From Tamarix chinensis (lineage: Eukaryota; Streptophyta; Magnoliopsida; Caryophyllales; Tamaricaceae): a stretch of 64,000 nt of DNA. Where the stretch lies: the NCBI GenBank assembly GCA_030549775.1, contig CM060181.1:55165201-55229200 (forward strand). The letters run 5' to 3'. Below are positions 1 to 11,405 of the stretch, piece after piece. Numbering within the stretch: the stretch's first letter is position 1; every line of letters starts with the position of its first letter. Under the pieces are notes generated by a model. That model had not been told where the DNA came from. It was given only the letters and a program-made list of their open reading frames with translations, and did no database searches. The position numbers and the translations under genes are program-made.

Positions 1-1656
1 TGTGTTAGCGATTTGAGTTAAATAAAAATAAAAATAAAATTCAAAATATGAACCTTGTGGATTAACTTATTCAAAATTAGTTTGTTGGAAATCATTTTTT
101 ATACTAAATCTGTTGACAACTATCAAATTTTACAACACTTTTATATAAACAGCTAATAGTATCTGCTAGTCGAGGTAGATAATACAATCTGCTATCAACT
201 AACCACTAACTAGCAAACAGAGCCAAACATATATTTAGATTAGCGGATTTCAAACAAAAATTGTCTTTTACTAAAAAAGAAAAAAGAACTTAAGGCATAA
301 TATCTTAGGATCTTCTTTTCAAATAATAGATTCTCAAAATCGATTACTATATTCGACTTAACATCACAGTAGACTAATATTAATAAGCATCGGTGCTGTA
401 TAAATAAATATTAGATAGTTCAATTGCTCAAGGCCTTTAATTCTGCTCCACATATTTCATATAGTTCTCAATAGTAAAATTATTATCAAATTTATTTTCT
501 ATAAATTAGAACTTAAATATTTAAATTATATTTTCCATGAATATTTAAAGTGCCCGACATTTGTCGATGAATGGTAGTTAGAATCTTAGGTCTACGATTA
601 ACATATATTCTCGACGGCTAGCCTTGATTTCAGCGAACCACGCAAGGATGAATAGGTTCGTTTTACATCATTTGTGCGGACAAATTCAAAGCATAATTTG
701 TTATTTGATTTAACTTTGCTGCTCGATCCGATTTATCAAATTCCAGACAAAGCGATCCCTCTTCTTCGTGTATTGTCTCGCCTTAAAAGGTTAAAAACTT
801 CTTTAAGGTCTCGTCACCAATTATATTATAAATTAATACGATTGAAATAAATTATAGTATATGATTTATAAATATAAAAAAAATTATTTACATCCATAGA
901 TGTTTATAAAGAGTTGATTTTCCGACTTATAATTTTTAAATAGAAATTTCAAATTATTACCATTATTTTATTTTAGTAAATTCACGTGTCAATTTTTATG
1001 CACCAATTGCGGTGTAAGAGTATCTCTAATCAAGGTTTTAATTATATTATTTAATTTTTTTAATATTTTTTATATTTATTAATTTATTTTAATATTCTAC
1101 ATTTATTAACCTCATATTTATAATATTTAATTTCTTTTATCAATCACATTATCGTCAATTATTTATATTTTGTATTATTTAACACCTATTATAACTAAAA
1201 AAATTAATAAAATAAATATAACTAGATAAATGAATAAAATAAATTACGTAGAGAAATGAGTATGAGAAAAAAAATAGAAAAAATGATATGAAAATTATTA
1301 GATAAAAAATAATATATTTATAGATAAAAAAATTTAATCGTTAATATTAACGGTCATATTTTTTTAAATATAAAAAAAATTATTCTAATTATAAAAATTA
1401 GACTAAAAATATATTTAAAAAAAAAACAAAAACCAACTACACATGAAGACTAAAAAACTAATTTTTTAGAAATTAAGAGCTCTAAATTTTTTTAAATTGA
1501 TCTAAATTTAAGAATAATTTTTTTTTACGCGACTACAACTTCTAATTCAAAATTTTCAAATTTAAAAGTAGATTCTATTTTTTTATCCCATTGCGGATGC
1601 TCTAATTCGAATCCAATATCCCCAAGAAACCCTTTTCACCGGACAAAACAAAGAAC

Positions 1657-1690
<34 letters not shown>

Positions 1691-2900
1691 CTCTCTCTAG
1701 TGTATTGTCATTTGTCATGTTGAACATTATGGCATCTAGCCTATTCTAGCACCTATTCTAGCGCTAGGGAACAAAAGATGAGGGCAGTCATATTACAGTG
1801 GCCCGCTATACCTCCTTACGTCAACCGAGACGTCTCCCTTATATGGGAAAACAATATACGTGCACCCCTAGCCTAGCGAGCTGGCTCCATGTACTCCCCC
1901 AACTTTTGATAGCATTGGTGCATATCCATCTCTTGATTCTCTCTTTTTCGAATCTTTTTCTTGTCTCCCTCCTCTCTTTATTTTATTCTCTCCCTCATGC
2001 ACTCTCTCTTTCTTCCTTTCGTTAATACTTCATTTTCGCCTTTTCCATATTTCGCTTTGTTTATTTAATTTTAATTAATTAATTATAATACGTATTAATT
2101 CTTTGAAACGCATTATAGACCTCTATTGCTAATTAAGGAATAGTCCTTTTACTGTGGTTGGTATGTATATATCGACGCTCTTCAAAGCAACGTTCATTTC
2201 TAGGTAATCGCATCCAACTACGTGCTCTCATTCATGTAGTGGATCAATGAACTACCATGCATGCCCCCAAAATTTTGCCATGGAATGACATTTTGTGTGG
2301 AATAATTGTCCTAAACGATGATGCATGGAGTTATCGTCCTAAACGATGATGCATGAAATACTTTTATATTATAATAAAATTATACCATATGTTTCTAAGT
2401 ATGCATTTTTTGTTGTTGTTATATTTTCATGTGTCAGTGTATTTTACATCATATGTACTTTCGTCAAAATTTAGTCTATGTAATAAAACAACCTTTAAGA
2501 TAAGATTAATGTTGCAAAGAAATAGAAAAAAGACGGTTAAGTGGAGACTTTGAAAAACAAAATAGTAATATTTTGGTTCCTGTCTTTATGTATGATTTAG
2601 AGAAACATAAATAAAAAAAATATTTTTTTTAAAATAAAACAAATTATTTTGACGGAATTTCCATGCAATGTAAGACAATTTTAGTGTGCTATTTATTTTT
2701 AAATTAAAGTATCCATTAAAATGATTGGTCCACCAATTTTTCATATTCTAGGTTTGAACTTTTCGATTTTCTTAAGAAAAATGCAATAGCTTGTATTTTT
2801 GGAAAACCTAGGTTATTTATGATTGGAATTGGGTGGAGGGTAGATTTCCTTGTGTTGATGTTTCATCACATCTGTTAGGTGTTTTAGAACCTTAGCATCA
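1..2900. other. AT-rich intergenic DNA
   Basis: No gene was recognised. 840-1610 is extremely AT-rich with poly-A and poly-T runs. 1620-2040 is relatively pyrimidine-rich and holds the CT microsatellite. Short frames at 1798 (GTG start) and 2353 show no recognisable domain. A short word (CCTAAACGATGATGCATG) occurs twice, near 2310 and 2338. Confidence 0.6.
1659..1698. repeat. (CT)n microsatellite
   Basis: About 40 nt of CT dinucleotides broken once by CG near 1687. Pyrimidine-rich sequence continues further on (1920-2040). It could be part of a promoter-type Y-patch region, but no gene follows that can be recognised. Confidence 0.9.
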
Positions 2901-5900
2901 TTTTCAAAAAAATTTGTTGATGACTCGTTATCCTTTCTTATGATTTTATGTTCTGTGAGACTTTTGAGTCACTTTTAGCACTCAAACTTTTCCAGAACTA
3001 TTTTTTAATGTAGATATTTGAATTATCACGTTTTTATGAGTCTTCTCAGCTATTTCAAAATGTCAAACTAAGTTGTGAACAATAAAATACTATTCATTCT
3101 TTGCTTGACAATATTTTAATATTTTAAGCCCCATTAAACTATTCCTGATCATCAAAACTCGGCAAATTTTGAAGTTCATCTTATTTTAGTGTTTTTGGAA
3201 TTTTCATAACCTAAAAATGAGGTACAACCAATTTAAAATTTTTAGGTCAAAATAGATATTATTGGTCGCGTATAAGCCATCAAATACAACTTTTCTTTCT
3301 TAATCAATATCCAAACTTTATGAGAATGAATATGGGTCCTTTTCTTTTCTTTATAAGAACATATGATAGCCACTCATTTTGAGTTGAAAGTTTTAGATCC
3401 CCTTGCTCCCACATGTGTGTCACCTAATAAGTCTTAATAGTTAAGAGAACTATAATTCTTAAGTTTTCTATTTTTTTATACACTTTCTAACTTAGTCCAT
3501 TTTATTTCTTCTTCTTTTTTCTCCTCATTCATCCACCACCTTCTCCCCTAGCTCCTTTCTCCCTCAATATTTTGTACCCTCCATGGTTAAATTACTCCAT
3601 TGTTGAAGCTTGAGTAAGCTTCTAAAATTTAAGGATAAGTTTCCAACCTCTTCCATTCTTCTCCTTTGATTACGAATGCATGAGCTTGGTTCCCTAATAT
3701 TTTCTATGATTTTTCTAGGTTGTATTATACTATTTTTTATTTATAAAGCTCGGGATTAAAGGTAAACCTCCAAAACCCTAAATAAATAGAAGTGATATGT
3801 GTTATATACTTTGATTTTAAAGTTAGCATGATTTTGGTGGATGTAGGTTTCGGTCCAAATTTGGGGCTTTTTGATTCGTTTGTGAGTTTATTAACTTGAT
3901 GATAACATGTTAATGTTGGAAATTATTAAAGGATCTACCATTGTATGTTTTGATGATTTTAAGCATGTGTTATTTTTTTATGACATTTAGGTTGATTTAA
4001 AAGGTTTTGATTCTATGTTGGTTTTGCCAAATTGATTATAGCATGTTGTAGATTGATTGATATAGATAGAATTTAATGTTTAACTTGTTAAAATCTAGTA
4101 TTGTTTGATATGATTTGTAGCTAAAATAAATTTTGGGAGCTTTGGCTATGATCTGGGTATTTTGGGAATGGATTTAAGATATGATCATATCATTACAATC
4201 TTTATTATTTGTGGACCAATTTTGGTATATATTATGTTTAATAATAATCAAGTTGTAAATGTCTCAATTTTGGTTAAAGTTTTGGAGGCTTTAAAATGTT
4301 CTTCACAATATTCAAAGTGTTCTTGGTTAATGATGCCCTAATTACTTAAGTATAGTTTAATTTGAGATTAATCATTTTATGACATGTATTTTCACTACAG
4401 TGAGTAATTAGCCAAAAAATGAACTTCTAGCATAATTACAGTAAATGGTTAACCTTTTACCATTAATCATTAACTTTAACCTCGTAAATAGTGATTTAAC
4501 AGTTTTATAGTAAATAGTAATCCCAAGTAATACTTTTTTATTTTTATTTTTAAGTTTATCAATATAAAATGATATTTCTATTGATTAATGAATAATAATT
4601 TTCAAGAATAATGATTTTTTTTTAAAAAATTTAATGTGGGAACTTATTTTGACTTGGTTAAGCTAATTATATATATGTTTTTTTTTCTAATATAGATCCT
4701 AGCGATTAAATGTGGTTTCTAGCATCTTTCCCCTCCCTCATTTGGAAATATCCGAATCCTTTGAATAGGGTTTCAAATATTTAAAGTGTACTTTGGTCTT
4801 TTTGGGTTGCAAATGTGATTCATTAAGCTTTAGAGCATCATTTTAAATATGTTGGCTTATATGCCTTTGGTTTTTATGTTTTGGCTATGCTTGGGTTTTA
4901 ATGGTTGGTTTTGACTTGGGTTAAAGGTCTAGTTTGGTTTTTGTTTGGGTTTACACCTTTAGTTTTATCGATTTATTTTGAGCTTCAAGCCTTGGTTTGA
5001 TTTTGGATATTTGGGGTTCTTTGTAGAATGATTTTGGTATTAGATAAGTTGAAACTCATCTTATGGGGTCGTGTTGTAGTACATGTTGTTGAATTTAATT
5101 TGACCTTAGTGTTGACTATTGATCACCTTCTTGATAGCTAGCTCTCTATTAACTTTTTAATAACTTAATCTAAAGGAATAAATTGAATTTAATTAATAGG
5201 AATTGTGGAGGTTATGGCTAAATGCCTAACCTTAGCCTTCCATGGCTAGTTGATCATTTGACCCTAAGTGGGCGAGGCCTTTCATGGATATTTGATTGTG
5301 TCCCTAAGTAGTAAGTTGTAGAGGATTTGGTTGAATGTGTATTGGGAACTTTGTATCTTTGTTGAGTAATGGAATGGTTTAAATAAAACGCTAATAATTT
5401 AAAATGGAATATAACTTGAGTTGGAAAAGAAATCTCATGCTTTGGACTTAGACCCCCAAGTGCATAGTTAGACCTTCAGGTTAGAGGGTCAAATTCTACT
5501 TTTATTGATTCATAATCCTATACGGAGTATACATATTTAAGGATTTGGATGTCTAGATTAGTGTATACATGACTTTATGTCATGTGACCTCCTTGACAAG
5601 CTATCTTGATGGTTATAGATTTGGTTGTTGATTTATCCTTGGCGATCATTGTCTTAGATTATGATATTGTATTCCTCTCAAATTTAAGTTGAATTTAATG
5701 ATTTGGTAACCTTAATAAAGGTCTGGTAATTAAAATTTGGGGTACAATTGATTGTGTGATTTTTTTTCTCGGTTGGATATACCGTGTTAAAATATTTGTT
5801 GCAAATAATAAATACCATGTTGAATTGATGAAATCTCTAAGATTTAATAACTTGAATTGTAATTGAAATTTGTACGTATATTGTATTATTTGTTGGTTGA

Positions 5901-6456
5901 GATGTCGATGAGTAGTTGTATTATGTGTACTATTTTTGGTTATTATGTGATTGCTTGAGAGGGCATTATTATTGCATAAGAATTGTTAGTTATGTATAAT
6001 CTTACACCGTTGTGTGTAGTGTGACTATATAGGCATATTATTTGCTCAAGGTTGGGTGTGTTTATTTAATACTTTTGTATTTAATATATTAGATTTTAAT
6101 AGTTGTGATGAAGGTGATCTAGATACTGTTAGAGCTTTAGTTAGAGTTAGATAGTACGGCTTTTGATCAGTCTTTAATCACATGTTGGGAGTTTCTATTT
6201 TTGCTTTTGGTTGGGTTGATGTGGCATGTAACCTTGTATTGAGATATGGTATAAAGAGTCTTACCTTATTATATTATTTTTTTTTCTCTTTTTGTTAAAC
6301 TTTTTTTTTTACCAAGACTTGCATATGATATGGGTTAGGTGAACACACATACCTTTTTTCATGATAGATGTGTTATTAATATTTCTCCTTTTGGTACTTG
6401 CTTCCACATAATACTTTTAACGTGAAGATTTAAGTTGAAAAAATAGAGGTATTATA
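2900..6456 (-). mobile_element. Minus-strand copy of the long-LTR family, left end unclear
   Basis: GTGAGACTTTTGAGTCACTT near 2957 is close to the reverse complement of a segment near 27785 in another family copy, and the CT-rich block at 3510-3560 mirrors the GA-rich block at 27225-27310. The right end GAGGTATTATA at 6446-6456 fits a C-to-T decayed start of the family (TGTAATACCTC on the minus strand). No matching left end or target duplication was found. No coding domain is present. Confidence 0.5.
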
Positions 6457-7720
6457 AAAAATTACTCTTAATATAACACAATTTTACAAAGTTATTTAAA
6501 AATTCGAAGGAGAGACGTAGATTTATTTAAATTTATAGCAACATGGAAAAGTTAAATGGTATTGATAGGAAAAGTTATGATTAGTTATTTGTCCTTGTTA
6601 TAAAAATCTATACCCGGAATGCACACAAATGTCTGCTAACGCATAAGCTTAAATGTTTTAAAAACATCTAATACATTAGTTAGATTCCGATACGTACATA
6701 TATATTATTGTTAGACATAAGCCTATGTAATTTATGAAGCTATATAAACTAGTAAAAAAATGTTAAATTCTTATGACGACAACATACATGAAATTTGTAG
6801 TTTACATTAAATATCAATAAAAAAAAGTTTATGTATTGAAACTGCACAATCAATTTATAGAATAATTTTTATTTGTAAATTTTTTCGTCTTCATAATTAA
6901 TATGTTGTCATCATAAATGACTTAAGAAAAGAATAATTTTATGCACTATTTGTTTTAAAATAAAGGATGATAAACTTGTACGATCATTAGATATATATAT
7001 GTGTATTTGGCTGACCAACAAATATATATTTTGAAGTAAAAAAAGGATGGATAGAGCCTTATATCGATAGACATACAAATTTCAACAATTATACTCCTAC
7101 TATATCCCCCCTATCACAATTGAATAAGTATTTAATTAGGAAAAAATAGTTTGATTTTAGTGGAAATCTCCAAAAATAAAATAAGGGTCAGAATTAAATT
7201 TATATTTATAATTACTTTTAAAAAAATATTATTTATTAAAAAATTAACTTAATTTTTAAAAAAATAAATAAATAAGCTCTATAAACTTTAAGAGCCATAC
7301 GCGTACCGTTTAAAATAGTAGTCGACAATATGCATTACAAAATGGAAAAAATAGTTGGTGGTCCACTTAGACCAAAATAATTAAAGTTGTACAATCTATT
7401 TAGTGTTTAGTCCAGTTTTTTTGGTACTCTAATATACATGTACATATAGAGAATATTACCTGTACATTTATATATAATTAGGTGTACATATTAGTGTAAT
7501 TATATGTACATGATATTTTGTACTTGTAAGTTGTAACTAAATACTTTTGAACCATTTTAATTTTTAACCAATTAATTTCACCTAAATATACTACAAATAA
7601 ATTTTCCCCTACAAAATTGCTACTATAAACTTTAAGAGCTATAATTATTAAAAAGTTGCTTTAAAACCAAAACTTTTTTCTCCCCTTTTTAGATATCTTT
7701 GGAAGATTTTAATTTTTAAT
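6457..7720. other. AT-rich intergenic DNA upstream of the CPS promoter
   Basis: No gene was recognised. It has A/T homopolymer runs and a stretch of TGTACAT-type words at 7430-7530. CpG-bearing, less AT-rich sequence begins only near 7730. Confidence 0.5.
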
Positions 7721-7972
7721 TTTTTTTTATCAGCACTAAAATGTCCGAAACTCCGCCAGACGCATAGCCCATAGGCATCCCTTTAAAAAAAAAAATCCCT
7801 GGAAGATCGTTATCTAAAACTAAAAGTAGCTTTCAATCTATGAGATCGGACAGAAAACCCGAATCCGACTCCCTTTTGCTTTTACGTAAGCCAAAATAAT
7901 AATAACAAAAGGAAATATGAAAGAAAGGCCCGCCTAAAATTGCCAGGCTAGGACCTACGAGCTAGCCGGCTG

Positions 7973-7979
7973 TATAAGA
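7973..7979 (+). promoter_or_regulatory. TATA-like box for the CPS transcript
   Basis: TATAAGA lies in a locally GC-richer stretch (about 7730-8420) that keeps CpG dinucleotides, unlike the repeat-derived DNA around it. A start site about 30 nt downstream (near 8005) would begin the purine-rich leader. Only the motif and composition support this; no start site is proven. Confidence 0.45.
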
Positions 7980-8004
7980 GGACAGGAAACAGAGCCGAGA
8001 GACA

Positions 8005-8404
8005 GAGCAAGGCTAAGCGAAAAGAACAATTTAGCGTGATCCAAATGCATCTGTTACCCTAGGGAAATCACGATCCTGTCTTTCGTGCACCCACGCCATT
8101 ACCCACTACTCTCAGTTTAGCGGGAATTTCTCGGGACTGCGCACTCTGTGATTTTCTGTTTTTAATTGAAACCTGAAGATTTTCTCTTTACCCTCAAAGC
8201 TTTCTCGCATTCTACTGCTGAGAAAAAGCCAAAATAAAGGCAAGAAATGTCTTCTCAATCGTCCGTTGCCGCATTTCTCCCCACTACCGCGACCACCACA
8301 AGTCTCTTCGTTGCTGTTTCCCTTGTTTTTGCTTTTCGATTGCGTTGCAGAATTATGAATCAGCTACTTGAGCTCCAGCTTCTCGTTTATCTTTTTCTAT
8401 ATGG
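8005..8404 (+). other. Probable 5' leader exon of CPS with an upstream ORF
   Basis: The stretch is less AT-rich than its neighbours and ends in a strong donor (GG, then GTGAGA at 8405). An ATG at 8247 opens a frame beginning MSSQSS and containing LPTT, which closely resembles the true N-terminus in exon 1 (MPSQSA, IPTT); the DNA over the first 16 bases is nearly identical. Unspliced, the frame stops at 8406-8408. Spliced to 10985 it would read 73 codons to a stop at 11046-11048. Its phase does not fit CPS exon 2, so it is read as an upstream ORF and not an alternative transit peptide. The exon 5' end is a guess. Confidence 0.5.
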
Positions 8405-10984
8405 GTGAGAATCACTGTTCTACTTTCCCATCATTGTTAATAATGTCGACTATTAGTTTATGGGCTATGTGTTTTGGCTAATATGGTTTATAGAGTAGGT
8501 GATTTTGGAAATTCAATTGAATGACATGAAAAGGAAAAAAGGGGGGGGGGCTGAACTGTAAAGTCTGGGAATTTTTGGGTACTATTGGTTTTATATCTTG
8601 GGTTTATGCTTTCTATCTCCTCTAAATCATTTCCATGTTTAAATGTGTGTTCGGTTGTAAAATGCCTTTTAATGGGGTTCTTATATATTGCCTTAATCTG
8701 ATTTTGAGTCCATAGTGAAAAATGTGTGTTGTGTTTGATCGATGATGAAAATTGCCATAACGCACTTGGTGAATATTTGTGTCGATTACGTAGAGGGAAA
8801 AGACCCACTGCTCATTCCGTGTTTTCTTCTGGTTTGGTCAACGATGTGCTTCTCGAGTGCGGGTAAAAAAGCGATCATTCATTCACCAACTTGGCTGCCT
8901 GTTCCCATTTTAAAGCACTCTGTGCTGAGAACAAAAAGGAAAACCTGGACCTTTGTTATAAATTTTTGATAGTGTCCGAGTTCGTGGGTTGTTAGATAGG
9001 GTCGTCTGATTTTAGCTTATATTATATTATTTGAAAAGGTCAATGTGTAATTATTATTATTATTATTATTATTCTTACCGTCATAATATATTATTTTTAA
9101 TACTACTGTTACTATTTTACTATCATTATGATCATTGATATCATTATTTTTATATTATTTTTGTTATTATAAAAATAATATTTTATTTTGCTAGTCATGA
9201 TAATAAGCCGGGGAGAATGTCCTAACTGGCATATATTTGCATTCTTTGTGTTGTGATTAAACAAAATCGGGCCTCGAGGGTCAAACGATAACTATGGCGA
9301 AGAGATCACTTCTTAGTTTGTAAGATGTAGATGTTTGTTTTCTACTCTACAAGAACTGTTGAAAGGAAATGCGTGAGTAATGTATAAAGACGTGATGAAT
9401 GTTGTTATGTGCGTAGTGTGGGCTCTTTCCCTTCATCATTATGATGGATGCATGGCAAAATTTAAGATGTCAAAGAGCATTACGAAGAGGAGATTATGGC
9501 ATGATGCTTAGGGTTGTTGATGAGCTTAATCAAGCTAAGCCTCCCTTGGCTTGAGTTTTGCTCGTTTAGTTTGTTAGTTAGTGTTTTTTTTTTTTTAAAA
9601 GGCTTGAACTTGACTCAGGTTTGAAACGAGCCAAATGAGCTCAACATAAAAAGGTTTGCGAGTTATTCGGCTTAGTTCGTTTAGAGTAAATAAACCAAAT
9701 CAGCTTGTTTATCATAATTCAATTTGTGTCTTGACTTGTATGAAAGGCAAACAAACCAAATTAACTATTTTAAGTATGTGGTTTGATTACTAACTCGCTT
9801 ACGTATTCTGTCTGTTCATTAAATAATTTCCATACCAACATGTCAAATTCTACATGCAATCTTATGAACAAACATAGAAACGAGTTTATTGACAATCTAA
9901 GGAATGAGCCGAGTTTGAGCTGAATTTAAGAAGAGCCTAAAAATAAGGTTCGAGTTTGATTCATTTACCTAAATAAATGAGTTGAGCCCTTGACAAGGCT
10001 AGCTGAATCAGCTTGCGAGCTGGCAAGGTTCGTCAACAACCTCTCCATGCTTTCATGCAGCCAGTGTCACTTCCCCTATGCATGTGCATTTCTTTTGTAC
10101 TCAATTACAGTGGGTAGCCTTGGTTAATCCTTGTCTCATTTATCAGACAATCATTTCCCGCTGGTAATGTTTTCTAAGTAGGTGGACTTTGGCTACAGAA
10201 AGTAATGTATGATGGCCTGTGGTTGGAGTTGTTTGTCTGATTCTATTTGATAGTGTGCTTGGAATTGTGATAATGTTGCATATCTTCAGACATTGGTAGA
10301 CATGACATGTTCATAATGTGTATTCCATTCCATTAGAAAACTGCTGGCCTTAAAGATTCTGCAGTTCAATTGCAGAGATTGGTTTGCTGTACTGACTTGG
10401 TGACTTATGTTCATGGTTCCAGTTGGATCTTAATAAAAGATCACATGAGCAAGCATATTTTATAACTTATGCTGGACTATAAGATAGGTAAAGCATACTC
10501 TTCTGAATGACATTTCACATATGGCGGATGAAAAATGACTTTTTGGCTGGGGCCAGGATTGTTAAGAAGATAGTAAATGATATGGCCTGATGCTAAAATC
10601 TCTTAAATATGGGCCCTAATATTCAATTTTAGTTATTTAGCTGATGCTGAAAATTAACAATCATGCCAAAACCATCCTCTTATAGACATGCTTGTAGGAT
10701 GCTAAAATGGAGCTTACAAGAAAGAGACATAATAGTAGAGTGGTATTGGTCAGAATGAATGATCCATGGACTCGATTAGATTTACCGGAGAAAATCCAAG
10801 AGATTTTAGGGATGGAGGTTTGCTACTAAATATTGTTGCAGCAAGGAACATAAGAGGCACAATAAGACATTTTCATACTTTGGTGCAATGACACAAGGGC
10901 TTCAGTGGCAGCAACAGCAAATCTATTCTGCTTCTGCTTAGCAGTCTTTTCCCTTGTCTTCTTTTACTTCTTTTGCGATTGCAG
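8405..10984 (+). other. Probable 2.6 kb intron in the CPS 5' leader
   Basis: It starts at the GTGAGA donor and ends at the best acceptor upstream of the coding start, a long pyrimidine-rich tract ending TTGCAG at 10984. Another acceptor with a shorter pyrimidine tract is at 11104-11105. The intron contains a 10-G homopolymer (8541-8550), an ATT microsatellite (about 9050-9073) and a hAT-like insertion (9511-10045). No coding sequence was recognised. The boundaries are inferred from splice signals only. Confidence 0.45.
9511..10045. mobile_element. Probable hAT-like nonautonomous element in the leader intron
   Basis: The left end GGGTTGTTGATGAGC mirrors a right end containing GTCAACAACC as an imperfect terminal inverted repeat. 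The interior has many GAGC/GCTC words, like the MITE at 17629. The flanks share ATGCTT (left at about 9504, right at 10047-10052) within otherwise imperfect 8-mers, compatible with an eroded 8-bp target duplication. No transposase is present. Right-end placement is uncertain by several bases. Confidence 0.5.
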
Positions 10985-11405
10985 AGAGCCTGCAATACTT
11001 CGCATTTGTATATTTACCTTTGCCTTTCTAACTACATTTTTATGCTAACTCCTAATGCATCTATATATATATATATATATTTGATATATTTTTCTTATTT
11101 GGAAGGTATGGACACAAGCTGGTGGCTTGCTGTATTGTGTTTGTTAGAAGGCTCTGCATAGTGCAAACCTGCAGATGCTCAGGCACTCAACATTTGAAGA
11201 GGGGGTCAATTGTTTGCCAACAAGCTGAAGTAGGAAAATGTCAGACTGAAAGAAGACTTCAAGGGTTCTTGGATTTTTTTTTCAACTTCCCATATTCTGC
11301 GTCCATTAGTGACAGTCTCTGGAAAAGTCCAGTTTGTTTGTGTCCTTCCCTAGAGCTAATTTTGTTTTCATCCCTCGTCAGTGCTTCTCAATTAAAAAGC
11401 AAAAT
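10985..11405 (+). other. CPS 5' leader, second segment, with short uORFs
   Basis: This lies between the inferred acceptor and the start ATG. It contains an (AT)n run at about 11062-11080, an ATG at 11108 with a 17-codon frame ending at the TAG near 11159, and an ATG at 11175 with a 17-codon frame ending at 11228. The CPS frame is open upstream of 11406 as far as a TTG at 11334 but has no ATG there. If this segment is transcribed, ribosomes meet several upstream starts before CPS. Confidence 0.4.

Noticed and set aside
8488..8969. Short open frames of 106 and 75 codons on both strands
   Set aside because: No domain or codon pattern; they overlap on opposite strands within the inferred leader intron and include a G homopolymer.
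11334..11405. Upstream extension of the CPS N-terminus
   Set aside because: The frame is open but begins at TTG, with no ATG before 11406. The residues do not resemble CPS transit peptides better than the 11406 start does.
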